Positions 10,658 through 22,600 of a DNA stretch of 64,000 bases are shown here, in pieces (the first letter of the stretch is position 1; each line of letters opens with the position of its first letter). Position numbers and translations under genes: made by a program. Origin of the DNA: Dendrophyllia cribrosa. Taxonomy: Eukaryota > Cnidaria > Anthozoa > Scleractinia > Dendrophylliidae. The DNA lies in assembly GCA_024195265.1 (NCBI GenBank), contig JAJLRJ010000010.1, forward strand, positions 4,002,135-4,066,134, given 5' to 3'. The notes below the pieces were generated by a model that ran no database searches, was not told the origin of the DNA, and saw only the letters and a program-made list of their open reading frames with translations.

Positions 10658-13600
10658 CCTTTGGGGCGAACGCTGTTTGGCAGATTTCTCAGTGCAAACA
10701 GGTATATATATACAGTATATGGTTTCTGATTTAACATTGATATTAACTATTTGTATAATAGTTGTTTTTCTTTGTTCATTTGTTTGTTTTTACTAGAAAA
10801 CAGTTGTTGGCTGTCAGTGCCCAATATTCAACTGGTAAGGTTTAATACGTGTTCAAAATTTAAGTAAGAAAATATTAACACCTTTGTTTTCTTTAAAAGT
10901 TTCTTGCAAAAAAAATTGACGATTTTTTTTTTCTGAAAATTTTCGCTTTTTTTACTGTATTTTTTAGGAATAATATTTAAGCTTAAGTCAAAATTAATTA
11001 TTGGTTATTTATTAAACAGTTTTATTTTAATAAACATATGTAAACTTCAGTGAAATATTATGTACTTTTTGACTGAGTGAGAGGGCCCGGATAGGAAAAT
11101 GTTTGGCTCAAGGTCATGGCCAGGCCTGTGTGCCATGACTGAGAGTCAAATATTTTCACATCCAGCACAACCTACATGTAATTTAGTCAAGTATTTTATC
11201 ATACAGCATATGACCAATTTGGAGACAAAATAATTTCAGTTTTTCACACGTGAGGCTGTAAGTTTAAATAACAGTAGAGCCATACTGCCTTTTCTGGTCC
11301 AGCTTGCGCAAATGCGTACGTGGCCCTCGTATTGGTATTTTGTAAGTAGTTTTGAAAAGAAATTTTGTGCGTGCGGGACCATATGGTTCATATGATAAAT
11401 AGTAATAATAATAATATTTATATAGCGCTTATCCATATCAGTTCTAAGTACTATACATCTTGTTGAAAAGGTAAAAACTAATTAAAAATTACAGCTATTG
11501 CAAAAAAGTAAAACCTAATTAAAAATTAGGCACATAAAAACTAGTAAAAACAAAAAAATTAAAACAACTACCACTTCCACTGAAAGAAATCATTATCCCA
11601 ACATGTGAAGATGTCAGTTTATCTTCACTATGATTTAAGAGTGAAGATATTAGTGATTAGTGTCTATGTTGTAGTTCAATTTTTTCTTTGGTTTAAAAAT
11701 TTTCAAACCAGTTCAATTTTTGTTTCCCTTTGTTGCAGATTCATTAACGCGAGACAAAGGAAAACAAAAATTTAGGTGGCTCCAAGTAGTTTTTTTGGGG
11801 TCACACTTCCCTTTTTTGAATGTGCTTATATATAATCTTACTTTAGCTCAATGAATCTGAATTTGATACCAGATGTTAGGCTTGGATGAAAGTTTTGGAT
11901 GATGCTCTTTTTATGCTAAACAGCGTTTCCATAGCAACAGTAAACAAATATGACGAAAAATAGTTTTTCCTAAATATCTGTTGATTTTGGGGCTACCCGC
12001 GACAAACGAATACATGTGCTATAATCTACACACTGTAGCACACTAAATGGGAAAATTTCAAACAAATTAAACTGTTCGATTTTGAATAATTTCGAACCAA
12101 AATAAAAATTGAACCACAACATAATATAGATATATTTCTAGTTTTCTTATTTTCGGATATTTTTATAAAGGCATTGAGTTTAAAACATTATCATCATCAT
12201 TATCAATGCCATCATCGGCATCATCATCAGGGAGTAACAAAATTTTCCTTTGTTGCACTGTCAAATTCTCAGAAACAATTTTTGGATAAAGGAATTTACC
12301 ATTTATCGGTCAAGGGTATTGATCAATTGAAGGGCCGAGAGCATGTCCAGCCTATATGACTTTTTAGGCCTTTTTTTATTTTTTCTCGCTCAGAATAGCC
12401 TCATTTTATCGTACAACGGATAATATCACAAGCCCTTGTCAAATTTGCACTAACCCTAAGGAATTTGACCAATTTCACCTGAAAAAAGCAGAGTTCTGGC
12501 CCTCCAGTGCTTTGACTGTACTAGTCTGTTCACAGACTTTTCCTTTTTAGTCAAGCGCGCGAGTGCGAGCGCAGAGCACGAGAACGAGCCCGGAGGGCGA
12601 GAAAAAAAGGAAAGTCTGTGGACTTCTTTTGAAAAAAGACGCTTTTTAGACCCCTCCCCCATGTCAACACCTTATCTATATTAATTAAATTGGACCAATA
12701 AGAATCGAGAGGTTAATTACCCACGTAATTGCCTTAGTATCACTGTTCAATACCTGAAAAGGATCAAAATACAAAACAATTACACGTGTGTGGTGTCTTG
12801 GCACGTGTTGGAGTATGTTGTCTCAGACGACTGCTTCAACACCGAAAAAAACCGCCAAAAGAGGCCGAAAACTAAAGCAATGCGGACTTTCGGATTTCTG
12901 TAGGATTTGTAGATGTTCGTTTTCTATACGTACGTGTAACTTTGGTAAGATCGGAATGGAAGATTTATTTCGCGAAACTGTCCGTAAAGGTGTTACCAGA
13001 CGCAAGTTGGCGGACGTTTTACGCGATATTGGGTTCGTTGTTTTAGAAAATGAAGAGAGATCAGCAGGGTTTGCTCGTCTTGTGCACTCAAGATAAGGAA
13101 CACTTGGAACGGTTTCACCTTCATCAGATCAGGCTTCAATGCAAATAGCGAGTAAGACGAGGTAGATGCAAGATTTAAAAGGATGTCGGTCTCTTCTCAC
13201 AGTTCCGCAGCAAGGAAATCTTCGCGTGTCGAATCTCCGTTTAAAGTGCAAGACACTTTGGAAACTGGACGGTCACCTTCAGCCAAAAGGTCGATTTCCT
13301 TTAATATGAGTACGGCTTCCGCGGAATCATCGGAAACAATGGTGGAACCTGCTGCATCTTTATCGATAGAAGAAGAAATTCGCAACACGTTCGTGTGAAA
13401 ATCGACCTATTGTGTCGTTATGCAAATCGAAAAGTGTCGCGGTGAGCGCCTCAAATTGATGACAGTTGTTGTTAATCGCATGACGTGCGACTGATGGCCG
13501 TTGACATGTAGATGACAGTTTAATCGCCTTTTAGCCAATGGCATTTTTCTTTTCCAGGGAAAAGCTAAATTCACTTTTTTAGAAAGAAGTCCACAGACTG

Positions 13601-16600
13601 TATTTATTTTCCCTGTCGCTCTAGGGGCTCGTTCTCGCGCTGCGCGCTCGCACTCGCACGCGTTCGCTTCGCTCACGCTGGGCTAAAAATAAATCGGTCT
13701 GTAAACAGACTATGACTGTACATTCAGAGCGCAATTTCGAAGCCATTTCAAAGCAGTATGGCCATAAGAATACGCGACTGCAATACTTCTGACCAGTGCC
13801 AACAACCTGAACGAAAATACCGTTATTTACGCACGCCTGGCTCGCTTATTTATCGTGAGCTCACTACGGCAACACATCACCTCTGTAGCGTGTGTGTAAG
13901 CCAACGTGTATGAGGCCCGTCCGGTGATTGAAAGACATCATTAAGTCCGGAAATCCTTAAGTCTCTAGCACTTCTCAAAGAAACGAGTCGTGTTCTTGTC
14001 CTTCCTTTTGTCTGAAGCGCCATTTAGCGCTCGAGGTGAAAAACGGACCTTGGTCGGGAAGACGAGCCGTCGGGAAAGTCTGGAATCACTTCGGATCAGA
14101 AAAGGGGCAGCGTTGATCAGAGTTGTGGGCCATTTCCCATCCCGTGCCGTGGTCGAAATGCCTGATATCCGAAGTGCTTTGAGACTTCTAGTATTTTGCA
14201 ATAACTTTCGGGCGGGAACTCCATTTGGGTTTTGTTGTAGGATTTCCCGACATGCTTTGTGACAGTGGTAGATGGGTCCGCTGTGCGTGGTCGGGCACTT
14301 GAAATACAGCTTTGGGCAGCTCAAAGTGAGTTGTTGCTGGCCGGCGGGAAGACGTTTCGCATTTGGAGTCTTTAATGCAACATTAAATTCGGTCTAAAAG
14401 GATTTTGAAATCGAGATACGCGTTTTGATGCGTATCAACCTTTAAATAATAAAACTTAGCCTGAACTGAGCATGTGTTCCTCGGTGGTCTAGTGGTTTGT
14501 TCCGGGTTTTGCGCTCGGACGGCTCCAAGTTCAAATCACGCTCAGCATCTTTTTTTTTTTTTTTTTTTTTCTTCGAACTGGACATTATGAAAGTGATTTA
14601 CTTTTTTTTGCGTTCGTCAAAATTACTTACGTTAAATTTTAAAAAAATATTGAACCTTGTCAGTGTGAAAACAGAAGCTTACCGCAATATTGCGTTACAA
14701 TAGGAGCCTTTGATTTATTTATTTATTTCTTTTTTGCATACGGTATTTCTCGAAAACGACGGAAAAAACAACAGAAAAAAATTCGGAACAATGTTTTGCA
14801 ACTAATTTCTAGTTTACATGCCAAAATTGGACAAATCTGAGCAAGAAAAAATAAAAAAAGGCCTAAAAAGTCATATAGGCTGGACATGCTCTCAGCCCTT
14901 CAATTGAACAGTCTCTCTTGGTAGAGCCATGGCAGATCTAGGGGGAGGCCCCCTCTCCCCCCCCTCGCCTTCCCCCCTCCCCCCTCCCCCCTCCCCCCTC
15001 CCCCTTCCCCCTCCCCCTTATCGTGCAAAAAAGTATTAAGACCCAAAGGGGCGAAAAAATGTTTTTCATCTCTAACATTTTTACTCACCTCCCACCCTAC
15101 GATGAAGTCTTGGTCTGCCACTGTTAAAGAGTTAGCAGGGTTTATAATAAAACCTTTGTCTAATTGCCGTGAACGTTTTTCAGGTCCAAGACAAATCAAG
15201 AAAGTCGTCATAGCCAACAGAGGGGAGATCGCTTGTCGAGTCATGAAAACGGCAAAGAAAATGGGAATAAGGACAGTAGCCGTTTACAGTGACGCAGATG
15301 AGAATTCCATGCATGTAGATATGGTCAGTTGTTTTAAATTTGTATAAAATTATCTTCAGTTGGTTTATATAAGTTAAAAAATAATATGGAGATGTGGCAG
15401 TCTATAAACTATTGGTTAACTAGACGCTTTATGAGCGTAAACTGGGCTACCCGTATATATTTATACAAATCGAAGCCTATTCAGTTTAATATACATGTAC
15501 TTACCACTCTTGATGAAAAAAAAAGGCCTATATCTGAATTTCCTGGTGGTTGGTGGTTGTTATTAGTTTTAGTTATCTTGTACCTCTTGTATCTAGCTAA
15601 ATTTATCTTTGTAACTGGTTTGTGTTTCCGACACTTAAAGCCGTGAATCTTTTGTTTATTTTGCCTGGTCCGGACCCGGGGTCAAAACAACTTTTCGAAT
15701 TGAGAGTTTTGACGTATTCCCGCCATTATCATAATAAAAAATTGAATAAAACTTGTCAATTTAATCAAAGTTAAAGACAGAATTGATAATTCTGGAGGAG
15801 AAAAACAAATTTAGCCCTTTGAATCAAATATACTTTTTCAGATGTGGTAAAAAATTTTCGCAATTTGCATATTGTCAAAAGTAATTTGAAACCTTTCAGT
15901 AACACAACGTGACCATTTCATAAAACATCTGGCAATCAGACACAACGAAAATATTGAAGTTTTATTCCTCTATATCTGTAACACAGAAAAGAAAATTAAA
16001 TGAAAAAGTGATCGCTTTAAGGTTATTTTCGCCTGAGAAACATTCACTAGCGCAAGCAAAACTCATGATGACTGGTTTCTCAGAAATAGTACAGCATTCG
16101 GTGGAAAATCTTCAAATCTTCTCGAGTCTTTTTCAGCAACGCGATTGTTTGACAACGAGAAATGGATCACAAGACATGTGCAGTTTACATCTTAATATAT
16201 ATAGATAGGCTTAGCCTAACAGTGTCGCCCTCTGATCAAGCTTAACTAAGGTGAAAGCTCTTCTTTTTTCACTAAAGCGGCTTCTGAGTATCCCTTAATT
16301 AGTGTCCTGTCTTGAGAAGCAAACCGCAAAAAAAATGTTGGGTAAGAACGACTTTAATTCTCCGCTAAAAACAGCAAAAAATCCTGCATCTGAAGTGTTT
16401 ACTGAGCTGCAGCTGTGTATCCGCGCGAAAAACAAAGCCTCAAAGATCCCGGATGATGTGTGGCATAACACGCGCATGTTTTGCGACGTCATACGCGCCA
16501 GCGAGCTAGCCGTGCCCAACCCGGGCCGCGGCAGCAGGGGGCCGCACACGCCCGCGCCTGCGAAACATTCCGCTAGCGATGACCATAAAAAATGACGGAT

Positions 16601-19600
16601 ATAGGTATGGGATATAGGTATACGGATATAGGTATGAGGCTGCGCAGCAGGGCCTTTGGCCCGGCGAGTGCTCCGCTATAATGGTGGTGAATTTTTTGCA
16701 GCTGAAGTTTCTGTTGGCTGTTCTATCCCTCTTCAACCTGGCAAAATAAAAATTCATGAAAGGCAAACAATCAAAAGAAGAGAAATTCTTTTCAGAACTC
16801 TCAAACCCATATACAATAGAGAAGCAGAAAAGTGAAAAAAAGTCAGTCATCTTGCGACCTGTTTGATCTCAACAGACTTTCTACACCAAGTACATGTATT
16901 TGTTGTGGTTCAATTTTTTTCTTTGGTTTGAAAATATTCAAGCCAGTTTGATTTTTGTTTTCCTTTGTCTCGAAATATGATAATGAATCTGGGACAAGGG
17001 AAAACAAAAATAAAACTGATGTGAAAATATTCAAACCAAAGAAAAATTTAAACCACAATATATATAAATAAAGTTACACACAACCCACAGACAGCCCAAA
17101 TGGCCAGAGCCATGAAGCAACTAGGAATTTATTGCTACAGTAACTCCCCCTGGATGGAATATTAGTCCGTCGCAGGGTTTCTTCATTTATACACCTGGAT
17201 GGAGTCAGAGAAAATGTGGAGTAAAATTTCTTGTTTTAGGAAACAACACGTTGGCCAAGACCGCAGGCCTTAAACAACTGATCTGAAATCCAACACACTA
17301 ATTACTGGGCTACCGGGATACCCCCCACAGGGGGAGACCAGTCTAGGTTTACGTTGAATTTCTCCGGTGTCACAAAATTGCAATTTTGACACCCCCCTCT
17401 ACATAAAATCACCATTATGATAGCCCTCCTACCATGTGCTTACTCTCCAAGAAGAACGTAAACATACACTGGGACGTTTCTCCTCAGCTGTCGGTGAGTT
17501 CAATGTCTTCAATCTCAATCCTTTTTCGCAGTTAATGAAATGTTTTTTAAAAAGTATTTTGTTGTAATACAATGAACGAAGCCTGATCGTTTCGCTCACT
17601 CTCGGCGCAGCACTTGCGCTTTTGAAGCGGAAAGAAACCGAAACTATAAAATTCAAATACCGTGTTCAAATGAATATCCTGTTGCTTTCACATTTGATTT
17701 TATGAATAACTGTTATGGTAATTTTATGAAACATATTTTACAGGCTGATGAAGCTTTCCACATCGGAGCGGCTGCCTCAAGAGAAAGTTACCTCAGCATG
17801 GAGAAAATCATCGAAGTTGCAAAGAAGTGTGGAGCACAGGTAACAAGTAATACAACATTAGTGGCAGAAATGTATGGATATTAATTATTTTACATGGTGA
17901 TAGTCCAGGGTTGGACATTAGCACTCGCCCGCTCGCCCAGGCGAGTATCTAAAATGTCAGGCGAGTGCTAATCATCGATCACTCGCCCGTTTGGCGAGTG
18001 CGATTTTCGTCGCCAAGAAATTATTTAAATATTAAAGACAGGACAAAAGACAGTGGGTGGGGGGGGGGGTAACTTTTGGGAGAGTGAAAACTGGTCCGGG
18101 CAAGTGCATTTTGAGGGTCACTCGCCCGAATGGCAAGTGCTCTCAAAATTAAGTGTCCAACCCTGTGATACAGTTCTACTGTGAATATTTTATCTTGCTT
18201 ATAAAAGAACAATAATAATGAAGCGTATTAGCATTTCTATTAGTATTCTGCATCAATGATACAGTATAACTGTTCTGTATCAGGATTTACAAACCTTCAT
18301 TTAACTTTGATTTCCTTTGTATTTTCCTTACGAATTATTAATGATACTTCTCTGCCTAATTTGTCGGTATATTTTATTGCTGCGCCTTTAAATAACACAC
18401 AAACTCTGGAGTTCGAGCCCTGGCAAATGTTTACGTTTTACACTACTGTCAATCATAATTATCGCGACAACACTGGACCCCTGAAAACTGAAACTGACCA
18501 AAATGAATCAAAATCCACCAATCACAACCCACAAACATGACCTTTGACCCAGTTGAGTTAAGGTGGGCAGACATGAGGGGTCGTGTAGCAGGGACATGTA
18601 GCAGAGACAAAAATTTGTGTAGTACACACAGAGGGACATGTAGCAGGGACGGGCAGCGGGGACATGTACAGTGTAGCAAGGACAAAATCATAGCGCTTGC
18701 ACACACATGAAAATGTTGCTATGATTTTGTCCCTGCTACATGTCCCCACTACATGTCCCTCAGTATGTACTACACAAATTTTTGTCGCTGCTACATGTCG
18801 CTGTGACATGACCCTGCTATATGACCCCTCATGTCTGCCCACCTTTAAACATTCTTGTTTTCCAAGACATCTGCTATGATAATCATGACAGTGAAAAACT
18901 AAACTGATTTTGAACTTCATAGATTGAAAGGTACAGTGAACTATGTTTTTCAATAAGTCATTCATCCTTGTTCAATAGGCCATTCATCCTGGTTATGGGT
19001 TTTTATCAGAGAAGCCTGAATTTGCTGAGCTTTGTGAGAAGGAAGGTGTGATATTTATTGGACCTCCAGCCACAGCTATCAGGGATATGGGTATTAAAAG
19101 GTAAAATAATATATTTATCTTATTGACCAAGCGCGAGGGCCGTACTACGAATATCGGCCTGAGGTCTTGACAGTACGGACCGCGCACAGGGAGGTCCGTG
19201 CTAAAAAGACTGAGGGCTGATATTCTCCCAGTACGGTCCCGAGCAAGCTTGGTAAAAAAGAGATTTATTGCACGACTCCTGCCAGCGGGAGGATCGCGCG
19301 GGATCATTCGGGACAATGCCTGGTCCAATACTTAGAAAATATTGGACCGGCAATAGAGCATTCTGATTGGTTGATTTTAGTTATTGGCCTTATGGCTGTG
19401 TAACAATGGATGTTATTATCTAAGCCTTGCCTACTGATACATGTACAAATCTTCTGAAAGCCTGCCACCATGGTATAGGATGGGTGTAGGAGGAGGAGGG
19501 AAACAGCAGGGTAAATACTTTTGCCCCCCCCCCCCCCTCCCTTTCCCCCCTGTTACACTGCAAAACGTAACAACTGATGCAGAATGTAACATTTATTTGA

Positions 19601-22600
19601 AATGTAACAACTTTTACATTTTGCATTAATGTTACATTTTATGTTCATGTTACATTTTGTGTCAGTTGTTACATTTTGCAATGTAACACCTCCTCTCTCA
19701 CTCCCATCCAGGACTTGAAAAAAACACTTTGATTCCAGCTTGCCCTTTCAACTCTTAAATTTGTTTGCCCCAGGCAGTTACGTGCTTGCTACAAAGTTTA
19801 CTTTTTAGTTTAAGTAACAATCCATGTAAGAAGTAGGCCAGTAACCCAAATCCACGGAATGCAGAAAGGTGTGAATTGTGCTATTGTTGAAACCGTCCAC
19901 CTCATTGGCTAAAACACGAAAATCTACCATAACTTCATCAGGCAGCGCATTTATTTATCTCTAGTTTACTAATTGATTCCCTTTTAGTGAAAACTATTGT
20001 GATTTTTAAAACAACAAAAATTCTATGTGGGGAACATGGAAAATTAGAAGTCTTTCTTGGCCATTGTTTTGGAGTCTCATGATTGGATGAAATCTTGTAA
20101 CACAAAAGAAACATCGCTTTAAAATAAAGTTTCAGTAAATTTTATTTCAAAACCATGTTGTCCATAGGTTGACGTATTCTCAGTACGAAAATCTAAACAT
20201 TCTTATATGGGGAAAGCGAAATGCATCGGAACAATAGAGAATTGCCTACTTCTTACACGGATTGTTACTTAAAAATCATTATTTAGTGAACGGATGGCTT
20301 GCAGAAAAGGTTACTTGCCCCACAGGAAAATCTACTTGTCCTGGACGTTGGGACGGGACTTTTTTGGACCCTGACACCTCCAACAACCTCTTCAGAAACC
20401 CTACTTTCTTTCCCTTTACTTTTAGCCACACAGATTGTGGAATTTATGGCTGCAGTTATGAATTAGGCTCATTATATTTAATACTTTTTGTTGCAGTACA
20501 TCTAAGGAAATCATGGGTAGTGCTGGAGTGCCAATCATTGAAGGTTACCATGGTGAGGATCAATCAGACGAGAGATTAAGGCAAGAGGCAGAGAAGATAG
20601 GGTGAGATATTTTTTGTTTTATTTTTTTTAAAGCGATCAAATGCTTTGCTTTCTTGAACTAGAGTGTACAATTGTACTTGTGTGAGGTAGGTATTAAAAT
20701 AAAAGTCTTAATATGATTTAATAGCCAAGTGACCTAATTTGCTATCTGTGAAAAAGTGCGAAAAATGCAAAGATTTCACATCACAAAGATTTCCTGCAAT
20801 GAGATAATAATTTCATAATGTTAAATGAAGAAGTGGTTGTTGTTTTTTTACACACAATTATGCAACTGCAATTTAAGCCAGAAAAAAATCAAACTTCAAC
20901 AGGATTTCAATCGATAGCCTTCATGGCAACGGCGCAATGTTCTGTAACATAAAAGTACTATGCAAAGTCATTGAATGCGTATGTTCTGCCGAGGTGGTGT
21001 CATTAATGACATTCCATGAAATTGCTGGTCTGTTGGGCCCAACAGTCTTCCTCATTGCCTATTGGGTCATATAAAAGGAAAAGGACATTGTCTTAAATTC
21101 AATTGTGCAAGAAATCCAGAATGCTACATGTAAGTTATGGCATCCACCTTTTTTTAGCAGGGGGTTGATCCCTCCTTCTCTCTTGCTTTATTGTGCTGTA
21201 GCTTTTCCAGTCGGAGTTGCCTTTCTATGCCTCATTAATAACAATAACCAAATGAAGGTGCAATAATACACTCTTCATTTATTTCAGTTATCCTGTGATG
21301 CTAAAAGCTGTGAGAGGAGGAGGAGGCAAAGGAATGAGGATTGTTATGACGCCAGATGAATTTGCTGCCGCCCTTGAGTCAGCCAGAAGAGAGTCACTCA
21401 AGTCCTTTAATGACGACAACATGCTGGTGGAGAAATTTGTTGACACTCCAAGGTATAGAAATTTAATTAAAGTAAAGATGTTTCCACCTAATCAAATTGT
21501 TTACAAAAATTTTCCAAACAAGACAAAAATTAATACACTGTAATGAGAAAGATGTATAATGTTCAGCGTGTCAAGCTGAGCCTAGGACAAAGAAAACATC
21601 TGAGTTGCAGACAGGAATCGAACCCATAACCTTCCATACATCAGTCTGATGCTCTAATCACTGAGCTACATGGCAAACAAGGCCATACACTAGGTTTGTG
21701 ACATCATGTGTGGTGATAAAATTAATAAAGAAAGTTGGTGAATTTTAATCTGGATAATAAAGTGAAAAAGATGTAATGTTTATCGTGTCACAAATTAAAA
21801 TTTATGATCTTCATTTATTTATCACCAAGACAGAATATCATTAATTTCTTTTAAATTTCATGCCAACTACAAAGTTTTATGTGCAACTGTCCTTGAAAGA
21901 TTGAGTTCGTGTCCTTGAAAAAAAATTGTCTGGTCCAAAAAGGTGTGTCGAACATACAGTACATGTACATACATGTATGTCCTATAAAATGTTTTGTCAA
22001 CTGAAGTTAAAAAAGAAAATAGTCATCAAAAGTTATAAGCACCAGTAAACAGTTGGACTTTAAAATTCCAGGCATGTGGAGGTTCAAGTATTTGCCGACA
22101 CCCTTGGGAACACTGTGTATCTTTATGAGAGGGACTGCAGTGTTCAGAGGCGACATCAGAAGATCATTGAAGAAGCTCCTGCTCCAGATGTGTCATCTGA
22201 GGTGCGGCAGAAGATTGGCGAGGCAGCAGTTAAAGCAGCCAAGGCTGTAGGCTATGTTGGAGCAGGTGAGTTAATGTGCCGCTGTATAGGGTATGGTTTT
22301 CAAGCAGTTTAGTCTGGGAAAGGGTGTAAAAATCATAAAAGCTAACAATGTAAGGTTTTCTTTTTTTTTCTGTTTTTCTGTTTTTCTTTTATTTCTATTC
22401 TTTTTCTAACAAATAATAGACAGTACTAATTTTTAAGATCACTTCATGTTAGTATAGTTTTTTTTTTTGTATATGGTTCAAACTTTAGTTCCTTTGTAAT
22501 GTAATGTAATGTAATGTAATGCAAATTAAAAAAAAATCAGAGAGTTTTGGTTTAGAATAGGGTACAGTAAACACCCGCTTATAAGAACCTACATTTTCAC

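Larger units (their letters stand above)
12323..14907. mobile_element. Large element bounded by ~70-bp inverted repeats
   Basis: TCAATTGAAGGGCCGAGAGC at 12323 and the complement of the sequence ending at 14907 match over about 70 bp, including CATGTCCAGCC, ATATGACTTTTTAGGCC and the T-rich stretch after them, with about two differences. The 2.6-kb interior contains the MULE-like element at 12522-13712 and a tRNA-like segment at 14476. No transposase was recognised. It sits in MCCC1 intron 2. Confidence 0.65.

Noticed and set aside
16302..16595. 97-codon frame in MCCC1 intron 3
   Set aside because: No recognisable domain; short, repeat-rich surroundings. Could be a transposon relic but I cannot support it.
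21602..21674. Functional tRNA gene
   Set aside because: Boxes A and B are good but the acceptor ends do not pair, so it is a SINE head.
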